Positions 57,088 to 64,000 of a DNA stretch of 64,000 bases are shown here, piece by piece; within the stretch, counting starts at the first letter, position 1, and every line of letters begins with the position of its first letter. Position numbers and translations under genes: made by a program. Below the pieces are notes generated by a model. That model searched no databases. It saw nothing but the letters and a program-made list of their open reading frames with translations, and was not told where the DNA came from. Source of the stretch: Rhodovibrio sodomensis (GTDB lineage Bacteria; Pseudomonadota; Alphaproteobacteria; Kiloniellales; Rhodovibrionaceae); assembly GCF_016583645.1 (NCBI RefSeq), contig NZ_NRRL01000001.1:124001-188000 (forward strand). The letters are read 5' to 3'.

Positions 57088-57142
57088 TTCTTCGCCCGCA
57101 AGCAATTCTTCGCTGAACAGTGAATCTTCGCTCAGCGGTGAA
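57088..57142 (+). repeat. three 18-bp tandem direct repeats
   Basis: TTCTTCGC occurs at 57088 and 57106 and as ATCTTCGC at 57124, an exact 18-bp period; the second and third units also share GTGAA endings (TTCGCTGAACAGTGAA and TTCGCTCAGCGGTGAA). The spacing suits a protein array on DNA, as with iterons or a regulator upstream of the 57268 gene. Confidence 0.6.
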
Positions 57143-57267
57143 AATGGCCTGGGTCGCAGATCCCACGGCCTCGCGCTCGCCGGCACCGCCCGAACTGGCG
57201 AGGCGCCGGCGATCCCGCGTCCGCGCGATCCCAATTCCGTTCCAGAAATACGTTCCAAGAGGTCGGA

Positions 57268-57498
57268 ATGACCCGCAGCCAGTTCCGCAAGATGCTCCGT
57301 CAGGCGCGCCACGTCATGGTGCCCGCGGGAATCGACGCCGATCGTTCGGCCTTCGTGCGCGTGCCCAAGAGCGAGGTGCTCCGCGTGATGCGCGAGGATT
57401 ACGCCGACGTCGAGGCGTTCTTCGCCGACTGGGAGGCCGGCCGCGCCCCCGGCGAGCACCGGGAGCCGGTCCTTCTGGTCCACGGCACGCCGGACTAG
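57268..57498 (+). CDS. small hypothetical protein
   Basis: Product of 76 residues: MTRSQFRKMLRQARHVMVPA, then VRVPKSEVLRVMREDYADVE, an acidic helix and a hydrophobic end. It resembles a small regulatory or anti-restriction-type fold in size only. AGAGGTCGGA precedes the start. It lies behind the three 18-bp repeats. Confidence 0.6.
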   Translation: MTRSQFRKMLRQARHVMVPAGIDADRSAFVRVPKSEVLRVMREDYADVEAFFADWEAGRAPGEHREPVLLVHGTPD

Positions 57499-57587
57499 CC
57501 GGCCCGGCCGCCCCGCGCCGCCCGACCCCATTTTCCAAGCATCCGCGACCCGCCAGGTCGCGATGCCGCGCGCCGGAAAGCACGCCC

Positions 57588-58421
57588 ATGCAAACACGCC
57601 TGTTCGATCAGCCCGTCGAGTTCGATAAGGACCTCGACCAGCACTTCACCCCGATCTGGGCCGCCGAGGCGCTGATCGAGGAGTTCTTCCCCGACCTCGA
57701 CGACAGCGACCTGGTCCTGGAGCCATCCTGCGGCGCCGGACATTTCCTGCAGGCTCTGCCGCAGCACGTTCCCGCCGTCGGGGTCGAGATCGACCCCCGC
57801 TGGGTCGCGGTCGCGCGCCGCGAGACCGGCCGGACCGTCGTCCAGGGCGACTTCCGCACCGTCGAGCTCGATCTGCAGCCGACCGCGATCATCGGTAACC
57901 CGCCGTTCGACCTCGACGTCGTCGACGGCATGCTGGAGCGCGCCCACCGGATGCTGCCCGAGCAGGGCCGGGTCGGCTGGGTGCTGCCGGCCTACGCTTT
58001 CCAGACCCCAAGCCGCGTTGTGCGATACAACGAGCAATGGTCGCTGAGCCAGACGGCGCTGCCGCGCACCCTGTTCCCGGGTCTCTCCAAGCCGCTCGCC
58101 TTCGTACTCTTCTCCAAGGACCGCAAGCGCCAGCTGGTCGGCTTCGCGCTCTACCGCCAGGCGCGGGACGTTGAGCAGATGCCGAAGGCCTACGCCGAGG
58201 CCCTCCGGGTCGCCCGCGGCTCGATCTGGCGCGAGGCCGTGACCCGGGCGCTGGTCGCGCTTGGCGGCGAGGCCAGCCTGGAGGCGCTCTACCAGGAGAT
58301 CGGTCCGAAACGCCCGACCGGCACGACCTGGTGGCGCGAGAAGGTCCGTCAGATCGCGCAGACGTCGTTCACGCGCGTCGGCCCCGGGCGCTACGCGATC
58401 CCGGAGGCGCATGCAGCATGA
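57588..58421 (+). CDS. N6-adenine DNA methyltransferase with C-terminal winged helix
   Basis: Product of 277 residues. SAM motif LEPSCGAGHFLQALPQHV (about residues 46-63) and catalytic GNPPFDLDVV (about 103-112) identify a class I N6-adenine methyltransferase. The C-terminal 60 residues (ALGGEASLEALYQEIGPKRP, then WWREKVRQIAQTSFTRVGPG) form a winged-helix-like domain that probably reads the target. No restriction enzyme gene is adjacent, so an orphan or regulatory methylase is likely. Stop overlaps the next start (ATGA). Confidence 0.88.
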   Translation: MQTRLFDQPVEFDKDLDQHFTPIWAAEALIEEFFPDLDDSDLVLEPSCGAGHFLQALPQHVPAVGVEIDPRWVAVARRETGRTVVQGDFRTVELDLQPTAIIGNPPFDLDVVDGMLERAHRMLPEQGRVGWVLPAYAFQTPSRVVRYNEQWSLSQTALPRTLFPGLSKPLAFVLFSKDRKRQLVGFALYRQARDVEQMPKAYAEALRVARGSIWREAVTRALVALGGEASLEALYQEIGPKRPTGTTWWREKVRQIAQTSFTRVGPGRYAIPEAHAA

Positions 58422-58729
58422 TCGACAAGACCCCGCAAGAGATCGAGCGGATGTCAGTCCAAGATCTCGTGGCCTCGCTCCCGACGTTCGGCCTGCTGAT
58501 CGTGCTGCCGATCGGTGTCGCGAAGTGGAGTGTCCGCTACCTGCAGGTCCAGGCCTTCACGTTCATGGCCTGGCTATTGCTGCCGCTCGTCGCCACACTG
58601 CCGCCGCAGATGCGCCTTGGGTACATCACCGGCCTGCGCAGTGACCGCGTCCAGTCGATGCTGCTGGGCTACGCCAAGAGCAGCTACGGCCTGCGCCGCG
58701 TGCTGCAAGAACTCGGCCGGAGACTGTGA
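58418..58729 (+). CDS. small membrane protein coupled to methyltransferase
   Basis: Product of 103 residues, ATGA overlap with the methylase gene. Two hydrophobic segments (about residues 22-40, VASLPTFGLLIVLPIGVAKW, and 46-65, QAFTFMAWLLLPLVATLPPQ), then a basic C-terminus (GLRRVLQELGRRL). Function unknown; the coupling to a methylase may be incidental. Confidence 0.6.
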   Translation: MIDKTPQEIERMSVQDLVASLPTFGLLIVLPIGVAKWSVRYLQVQAFTFMAWLLLPLVATLPPQMRLGYITGLRSDRVQSMLLGYAKSSYGLRRVLQELGRRL

Positions 58730-58737
58730 GGCTGACC

Positions 58738-59031
58738 ATGGACCCGCAGAAGGCAACCGCCCTGGTGCTCTGCCAGGTGAACGCACCCTACTCGCGCAAC
58801 ATCTCCGCAGCCGACCTCGCGCACGCTCTGTCCAGCCTGGATGCGGCCTGGGAGGAGATCGGCCCTGTCTACGCCTTCCTGACGGAGGTCGAGGCGGACA
58901 CCCAGCTTGCGTTCATGCAGGCCCACGGCGTCGACCGGAAAGCCGCGGCGGCGGTCGCAGAGGCGCTCTCGCTTCGTTCCGGCGCGGATTTGCGCCTGCC
59001 GGCGCGTGTCGTCGAAGCGAGCTCGGCATGA
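58738..59031 (+). CDS. small helical protein
   Basis: Product of 97 residues from ATG 58738 (GAGG upstream). Ala/Leu-rich helices (SAADLAHALSSLDAAWEEIG; AAAAVAEALSLRSGADL). Stop overlaps the next ATG (59028-59031). Soluble; not recognised. Confidence 0.55.
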   Translation: MDPQKATALVLCQVNAPYSRNISAADLAHALSSLDAAWEEIGPVYAFLTEVEADTQLAFMQAHGVDRKAAAAVAEALSLRSGADLRLPARVVEASSA

Positions 59032-59435
59032 GCGCGCCCGCCAGCGAAGTTCATGACGTCTACATGAATTTGCACCGCGGCGGGCTCTCGGTGCGCGCGG
59101 TCAAGGGACCGCAACGCGGCCGGGTGCAGGCCTGGACGCCGACGGCGATCGTCCACGAAGCTGTTTTCAGGGTTCAGGCCGGCGGTCAGCGCCGCGCGCG
59201 CCACGAAGGCCAGCGCAACGTCCATGCCTTCGTCCGCGGCCGTGTCGAGCTGCGCGGGTGCGTGCTCAAGCATCTGCTCAGTCCGAGCACCGTGCGAGTC
59301 CGCTACAACCCCTTCGAGCTCGACTGGTTCAGCGCGCCGGACGGCCGGCAGATTGCCAGCGCTGACCTGGTCGCCCTGCACGGCAGCTACATGATCGCCG
59401 TGAACCCCGTCTACCGAACGGTAACAGAAACCTGA
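59028..59435 (+). CDS. phage/plasmid-type hypothetical protein
   Basis: Product of 135 residues. Key stretches are VYMNLHRGGLSVRAVKGPQR, VQAGGQRRARHEGQRNVHAF and VRYNPFELDWFSA. I recall this combination (N-L-H-K-G-x-x-S-V-R; G-x-R-N-V-H-A-x-V-x-G) from a widespread uncharacterised family in phages and plasmids. ATGA-coupled to the previous gene, so 57588-59435 is probably one operon. Confidence 0.65.
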   Translation: MSAPASEVHDVYMNLHRGGLSVRAVKGPQRGRVQAWTPTAIVHEAVFRVQAGGQRRARHEGQRNVHAFVRGRVELRGCVLKHLLSPSTVRVRYNPFELDWFSAPDGRQIASADLVALHGSYMIAVNPVYRTVTET

Positions 59436-59533
59436 TAGGAGAAGGGATCCGCGCTCGCTGACGCACTTTCGACTTCACAGCCCGGCACATGCACCAATAT
59501 ATCCCCGTACAATCGACTGAGGACGAACCGCCG

Positions 59534-59794
59534 ATGCTGCGCTGGCTGCAACGCACCCAGGCCCAGGGGCGCTACCGCAACACCGCGGCGCTGATCTGGC
59601 TGGCGATGTGCCTGCCTCTGATCGTCACCATGACGATCAGCGATCCGCAAGTCGCACCCCTGGCGGCCGTGACCTATCTCGCGCCCGTCCTGCTGCCCCG
59701 CGTGCCGGTGGATCCCCTGCGCCGCATCGCCGTGATCTATGCCCTCCTCTGGGCCATGTCGATGAGTCTGGCGTTCGGCCCCCTGCTCGCCTGA
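59534..59794 (+). CDS. small membrane protein
   Basis: Product of 86 residues from ATG 59534 (GAGGA upstream; ATG 59489 is an alternative). Three hydrophobic segments (about residues 19-35, 39-55, 62-82) with a charged start (LRWLQRTQAQGRYRN). Function unknown. A perfect terminator follows about 80 bases later. Confidence 0.6.
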   Translation: MLRWLQRTQAQGRYRNTAALIWLAMCLPLIVTMTISDPQVAPLAAVTYLAPVLLPRVPVDPLRRIAVIYALLWAMSMSLAFGPLLA

Positions 59795-60190
59795 GGCCGT
59801 CAGGACCGAACGCACGGCCGCGGGCCGAGGCTCGATCGACGCGCGCCAGCCGACCCGCCCAGACGCGATGACACAGCCGCCGGGACATCCCGGCGGCTTT
59901 TCGCGTGGCCACCATGGCGCCGGCGAAAGCCTGTTGTTTCCCTGGGCTCCCGATAGGATGCGGTTCCCACATCCTCGCCCGGCGTCTACCAAAGTTCGTG
60001 CCGCTTCTCACGGTCCTGGTCGTCGCGGCGGTGCCGTTCATCAGCCGCCTGCGGCCGCGGCCTCGCTCATGATCCCCCCCCCTCCCTCAAGCTTACGGCA
60101 CGGTACTCCGCCGGCAGCTCAGGTCATGCGGTGGCCGGAGATTATAGCTCCCGTCGAAAGAGCTCGATCTCGGTACGGACGGGGCGCTGC
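59795..60190. other. spacer with terminator, 9-C run and possible 24-codon peptide
   Basis: No standard gene. It holds the terminator at 59876, a run of nine C at 60074-60082, and a short GTG-started frame (59999-60073) for a hydrophobic peptide (PLLTVLVVAAVPFISRLR). The last 60 bases are the leader of the 60191 gene. Confidence 0.4.
59876..59901 (+). terminator. intrinsic terminator
   Basis: GCCGCCGGG-ACAT-CCCGGCGGC followed by TTTT; perfect 9-bp stem. Confidence 0.92.
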
Positions 60191-61279
60191 ATGTCCAGAC
60201 TCAAGACCTTCGCTATCGGCCTTGGCCTACCGGCTATCTCGGCCGTCCTCACCCACTGGGTCATCTCCGACTGGCAAGATCGGCAGGCGGACATCCAGGC
60301 CGGCCCGAAGCTCGCCGCGTTCCTCGAGACGGCCGACCTCAAGACCGACTGGCTGGATGCCGAGCACGGCGACGTTGTGATGATCCATTCCCGGATCGCC
60401 AACACGCGTGAGGTCTGCGATGGACTGGAGCCTGGCATCTGCGTTGAAGGCGCGGCGCTCTGGCGTTGGGATAGCGCCTTCACCAGCAACCCGGAGCCGA
60501 GTACGGGGCGGCGGTCCGGGGTTATGAATTTCCTGCACGAGACGCTCAATGCCCCGCACTGGTCGGTTTATGCCCGGAACGGGGAGGCGGTCGAGGAGCT
60601 TGAACTCATCCAAGGCCCGCCGGTCACAGACTGGCTCTACATGCAAACGCTCCACCAGGGTCTGCCGCGCCTGACCCTGCCGGCCGAGCACGACCCCGAC
60701 GGCGACGGCTTCATCGCGAGTTTCGAGGGAGCGCCGGAGGCAGGAGACCGGCGCGCGTCATGGCTGGGTCTGACCGACGAGATCCACACGTTCGTCGGCA
60801 TGATCGACGAAGGCAACCTTGGGCTGATCCGCCACCCGGATGTTGATCTGAACTGGGCCTCAGCGGTTGTTCCTGGCGCCGTCACGCGCGCCGACGTCGT
60901 GGCCGACATCCGGGAAAAAGCCGAAGCCTACGACCCCGATCTCCCCTTCTTCGGCATGAACACGGTGGACTTCTTCAGTCTGGCCTTCGTGATCTGCCTT
61001 GGCCTGGCTGGCCTCTACACCCTGGGTGGCGCCTTGCTGACGCAATCCGACCCCGAGGCTGACGATACGCCGGATGACGGGGCAGAAGACGATCATCACG
61101 CCCACCCGGATGAGACGGACGAATACGCAGACGAATACGCGGCTGGTCCGCTCGGCACGCTGCTGGGTTATGTGCTGACCGCGGCCATGGGTCTGGCGTA
61201 TCTGCTCGGCCCCTTGCTGGCCATGCTGGTGCCGGGCGCGGCGATCGCATCCGGTATCCTCTGGTGGCTCAGTCCCTGA
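60191..61279 (+). CDS. membrane protein with large periplasmic domain
   Basis: Product of 362 residues from ATG 60191. A first membrane segment (about residues 6-25) is followed by a soluble, probably periplasmic domain of about 230 residues, acidic, with two Cys close together (EVCDGLEPGICVEG). Then a second span (about 258-280), a His/Asp/Glu-rich loop (DDHHAHPDETDEYADEYAAG) and two or three more spans. No transporter or sensor signature recognised. It converges on the 61269 gene with an 11-base overlap. Confidence 0.7.
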   Translation: MSRLKTFAIGLGLPAISAVLTHWVISDWQDRQADIQAGPKLAAFLETADLKTDWLDAEHGDVVMIHSRIANTREVCDGLEPGICVEGAALWRWDSAFTSNPEPSTGRRSGVMNFLHETLNAPHWSVYARNGEAVEELELIQGPPVTDWLYMQTLHQGLPRLTLPAEHDPDGDGFIASFEGAPEAGDRRASWLGLTDEIHTFVGMIDEGNLGLIRHPDVDLNWASAVVPGAVTRADVVADIREKAEAYDPDLPFFGMNTVDFFSLAFVICLGLAGLYTLGGALLTQSDPEADDTPDDGAEDDHHAHPDETDEYADEYAAGPLGTLLGYVLTAAMGLAYLLGPLLAMLVPGAAIASGILWWLSP

Positions 61280-62138
61280 TCGCGGCCGACGTCTGCCCGA
61301 GCCGGCACGCCGGCCTGATGTCCGGATCATCCCCCAGCATCTCTTCCAGGATCGCGACCCCTTGCCGCCTGCATCGGTCGTAAGCCCCCGCCCGGTAGTC
61401 GATCACCCGGGGGCGCACAGTTTCCCCACGCCGGCGATGCAGCTCGTCGCTCTTGGCAGCCACCCCGCGCGCCACGGCTGTCGCCTGCCGGCAATCGGGC
61501 AGCACGGCGTATCTCAGTAGATGTCCGCCCGCCGCATCGGGCGCACCGGCCAGGTCACCATCGCGCAGAGCTGTCTTGTCGAGCCACACCCGTCGGCCCG
61601 TATCCTGGCAGACCGCCAGGAGGCGCCTTGCGGTCTGGCGCTCGAGCAAGCACGCCTCGGCTCCACGCTCCAGCACGACGAGATGCCGTCCAATCAGGCA
61701 CTGCCATCCCTCGGGATCATCAGGTCCAGGTAGGTCGCTCGCAGCCAGCAGGGCCGCCGCCGGCGCAAGATCCCGGACAACAGCGGCAAGTGCCTGGCTG
61801 CAGCATTCCTCCATGCGATCGAGATAACTGGCCGCCCGCCGATCGACCTCGGCTTTGCGCCGGTCGACCTCCTGCGCCACAGCCAGCACGGCTTCCCGTG
61901 CCCGCGGCACGAAGCGCCGGTCGCGCGCCAGACAGTACGTCTCGGCCGCGAGCTCCACCTTGTACCGGCGAAGGCTCAGTTCCGGCCGCTGCCGCAGCAA
62001 GACCGTCTTTGGGGTGACCCGCTCCACGCCGAAGACCGCCCCGATCGGCGACACCATGAACCGATGCTCCGCCGTCCACCACGACAGCCTCTCGGTATCG
62101 GCGACCTTCGCCGGCTCACGATCCCGCTCGGTTACCAT
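61269..62138 (-). CDS. hypothetical protein
   Basis: Product of 289 residues on the minus strand; GAGAAGG lies before its ATG. N-terminal mixed region (WWTAEHRFMVSPIGAVFGVE), then a long helical, Arg-rich part (AQEVDRRKAEVDRRAASYLD), an Ala-rich stretch and a C-terminal region with several Cys. Convincing codon pattern, no recognised family. Confidence 0.6.
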   Translation of the reverse strand: MVTERDREPAKVADTERLSWWTAEHRFMVSPIGAVFGVERVTPKTVLLRQRPELSLRRYKVELAAETYCLARDRRFVPRAREAVLAVAQEVDRRKAEVDRRAASYLDRMEECCSQALAAVVRDLAPAAALLAASDLPGPDDPEGWQCLIGRHLVVLERGAEACLLERQTARRLLAVCQDTGRRVWLDKTALRDGDLAGAPDAAGGHLLRYAVLPDCRQATAVARGVAAKSDELHRRRGETVRPRVIDYRAGAYDRCRRQGVAILEEMLGDDPDIRPACRLGQTSAAIRD

Positions 62139-62290
62139 CCCGACCTTCTCCCGCGCGCCGTCACGGCCTGACGTGTCTTGAGTGTCCGCAACGTCCCGAG
62201 TTAGCGCAAACGTAACCTTCCGCTGGTGAGCATGTCAGACCACATCGCCAACGCACGCGATGGCCGTCGACCCGGAAAAGCTCATCCACC

Positions 62291-63029
62291 TTGCTGCACT
62301 TCATATTCGATCAGGGGATCCGCGATCCGCAAGACCCGCTGCCACCGGCGCGTCCGGACCTCGTGTATCGCCGCCTGGAGGGCCAGTATGCCGGCCTGGA
62401 TGTCCCACTCGAATACCTCGCTCTGCCTCGCAACGACGCCGGCTGGTGGGCCGGCGGCAAGCCCCACCGCAGACCCGAACACGCCGCGCTGGCCGCACTC
62501 ACTGCCGGACGGTCGATCGGCGTCGCGATGGAAGGCACACCCGCCCTGACCTGGATGCACGCCGCCAGCCGGCGTGCCCTGACCCACCCGGATCGCCCGT
62601 GGGCCGTCGGCGCCGCGCCCGCGCGATGGCCCGAAGATCGTCCGCGCCGCAAGCCGCGCCAGCCGGAGCTACGTCACGCGCAGCTTCCGGAAGCTGCGTG
62701 GCTCGCTCGACCTGAAGTCTACCCATCGCGCGCTGACGCCGCGGTTCATTTCGGCTTTCCACAAGGCGGCGGCGCCGCAGATGGTGCGCGCCCTTGAGAT
62801 CTACCTGACCAACCCGGGCGCCTATCGGTCTGGATGGCCGGACCTGACGGTGATCCGCGGCGATCAGCTCTGGCTGTACGAGGTCAAGACCACCGACCGG
62901 CTGAACGAGAACCAGCTCCGGTTCCTGCTCGACATCGCCAAGCCGCTCGGCCTCGGCATGACCGTCCTGCGCCTTCAACCGATCCCGACCGACCGTCAGC
63001 CGTCAAGGCGTCGCTGGTGGCCCTTCTAG
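62291..63029 (+). pseudogene. VRR-NUC nuclease gene with frameshift
   Basis: The first frame (from about 62291, HFIFDQGIRDPQDPLPPARP to THPDRPWAVGA) and the second (to 63029) fit together if one base is removed near 62610-62640. The second part reads KIVRAASRASRSYVTRSFRK, then AYRSGWPDLTVIRGDQLWLY, EVKTTDRLNENQLRFLLDIA and GLGMTVLRL, which is the VRR-NUC core (PDL, E-V-K, N-Q). VRR-NUC proteins are Mg-dependent nucleases often acting on branched DNA. The frameshift should destroy function unless it is a sequencing error. Confidence 0.65.
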
Positions 63030-63385
63030 CAGGCCCGCCAGGTCCTTGACGGAGGCGCCAGCGACGAAGTCGAGGTTGTGCGGAAGGAATTCCATGGCGA
63101 GGACGCGCAGGCGGCCAAGGCCCTTGGGTCAGCCCCGGAGCGCGGCGACCTCGCTGCCTTCGACGTCCATCAGCGCGACGTCGACGGCTTGCTCGTCGGC
63201 CAGGAGGGCGTCGAGGGTGACGCATTTAACCGTGAAGGTCTCGATCCCGTCGTCACCGTAGTAGAATCTTCGTCGCTTCGGGATGATCTTGACGCCGCCG
63301 ATGTTGTCGCCCGCGATGCCGTGGTCCATCACGATCTCGCCGACGTGGTCGGCGACGGCGGCCTCGATCACTGGCACGCCGCGCG
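63003..63385 (-). pseudogene. FkbM-family methyltransferase relic
   Basis: On the minus strand, VPVIEAAVADHVGEIVM, TFTVKCVTLDALLAD and VDVALMDVEGSEVAALRG resemble the C-terminal half of FkbM methyltransferases (D-V-E-G-x-E). After a stop at 63129 the homology resumes in another frame (RLRVLAMEFLPHNLDFVAGA) to a stop at 63003. The N-terminal half is missing where the tnpB relic begins. Degenerate remains only. Confidence 0.6.
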
Positions 63386-63553
63386 AGACCGGCGTCAGCC
63401 TCGACCGGGACATCAACGCGGCACGGGACATCCTGCAGCGGGCGATCGCAGAAACCGAACAAGGGCCCGGGGCGGGCCTCCGGACATCAAGTCAGCGGGT
63501 TGCCGCCTAGCTTGTCCGAGAAGCCGTCGCCTTTAGGCGACGGAGTGCTCACC
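63386..63553 (+). mobile_element. tnpB 3' relic with right-end hairpin
   Basis: The frame ending at 63510 encodes TGVSLDRDINAARDILQRAI, the C-terminal RuvC III signature of TnpB (D-R-D-x-N-A-A-x-N-I-L), followed by a tail. After it, CCGTCGCC-TTTA-GGCGACGG (63524-63543) and AGTGCTCACC form a typical tnpB-element right end. All upstream tnpB sequence is missing. Different in sequence from the IS at 11.2-12.9 kb, so a separate insertion. Confidence 0.7.
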
Positions 63554-63773
63554 TCCACGTTCATGGCCTCGCCTCGTTTATGCCTTGTGGTCCGATCGCC
63601 CGCGAAGCCTGTCGCCGGGCGCGTATGCATCGGGTTAATGCCAGCGTGGCGCGCCGCGCACCCCGGCCTCGTTGATCTACCGGCCGCCGCCTGAAAGGCT
63701 GACCTGGCCGGGAGCCAGCACCGAAGCCGGTTCGGACACCACACGCGGACAACAGGGACCCAACGGAACCGAG

Positions 63774-64000
63774 ATGAGCGAGACACCCCGCGACGCCGTC
63801 GAGAAGTTGAAACAAGACACCGCAGCTCAGCTCGACTTCGCCGCCGATCTCAGGACCGCGATCGCCCAGGTTCGCAAGAAGCACGGCCTGGAAACAAGCG
63901 ACACCCCGCGCCACGATATCGAGTACGCCTCGGAGGCGCTGGCCCTCGACTTCGCGTTCCGGCTTGCCGAAACACGCAATGAGGAACTCGACAGCCCTCA
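63774..64000 (+). CDS. hypothetical protein, 3' end outside window
   Basis: ATG 63774 opens a frame that runs off the window (75 codons visible): MSETPRDAVEKLKQDTAAQL, then a helix and an acidic segment. All-helical, soluble. No family can be named from this part. Confidence 0.55.
   Translation, partial: MSETPRDAVEKLKQDTAAQLDFAADLRTAIAQVRKKHGLETSDTPRHDIEYASEALALDFAFRLAETRNEELDSP

Noticed and set aside
57088..57142. CRISPR-like array
   Set aside because: Only three short units with an 18-bp period and no spacers of constant length; no cas genes in the window.
60074..60082. Nine-C run as a phase-variation switch
   Set aside because: It lies in a spacer about 110 bases before the next start and in no gene; nothing shows it would change a frame.
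1..64000. tRNA or rRNA genes
   Set aside because: I looked for cloverleaf patterns and conserved rRNA stretches by eye and saw none; a covariance-model scan would be needed to exclude a tRNA.

Overview
This 64 kb window is very GC-rich, densely packed and reads almost entirely on the + strand. Start codons are mostly preceded by GGAG/AGGAG Shine-Dalgarno sequences, and many neighbours are coupled by ATGA overlaps. The families I recognise (Xre/ParS-RES toxin-antitoxin, DUF411, DUF6134, DUF4198, DUF7007, IS200/IS605, IS5) suggest a proteobacterium, probably an alphaproteobacterium. I saw no rRNA, tRNA, ribosomal, replication, conjugation or virion genes. Only one gene is clearly metabolic (deoC), and most are small proteins of unknown function. 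I infer an accessory replicon (megaplasmid/chromid) or a large genomic island; species and replicon type cannot be read from the sequence.

Layout. 1-7 kb: small hypothetical genes, a DUF411 metal-binding protein, a Tat-exported DUF6134 protein and an ADP-ribosyltransferase-like (ART-like) protein. 7-8 kb: Xre/ParS antitoxin with a broken RES toxin. 10-13.5 kb: three related fragments or copies of a metallopeptidase-like gene, split by a tnpA-tnpB IS200/IS605 element. 15-20 kb: exported and membrane proteins (secreted HNH nuclease, SPFH protein) and an IS5-family relic. 20-32 kb: strings of short genes including a DUF7007-GNAT pair, a HAD phosphatase, an ART-like protein, a DEDDh exonuclease and two tandem small paralogs. 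34.6-35.7 kb: a gene-free, more AT-rich segment bounded by 47-bp inverted repeats. 35.7-39 kb: MarR regulator, a possible toxin-antitoxin pair and a YgjP-like metallopeptidase. 39.6-43.1 kb: three consecutive members of the main paralog family. 44-46.5 kb: a T4 Rnl1-like RNA ligase followed by a membrane-anchored EEP hydrolase. 47-64 kb: DUF4198 protein, deoC, ART-like proteins, an OmpA/MotB-like protein, an adenine methyltransferase, and a decayed right edge with a frameshifted VRR-NUC gene, an FkbM relic and a tnpB tail.

The most unusual feature is a dispersed family of eight proteins (starts at 3222, 8843, 22905, 32897, 39666, 40953, 42614, 53629). They share an N-terminal module of about 50 residues, which I liken from memory to the Glyoxalase_8 N-terminal domain, but have unrelated C-terminal parts of very different lengths. 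Six genes, and weakly all eight, are preceded at a nearly constant distance (131-146 nt, about 159 nt in one) by a related hairpin followed by a GGCGAA/TCCG-like motif. Shared module plus shared leader suggests one co-regulated system that has not, to my knowledge, been described. Several NAD-fold (ART/RES) proteins, an RNA ligase and nucleases nearby give the region a nucleic-acid repair or conflict flavour, but this functional link is inference.
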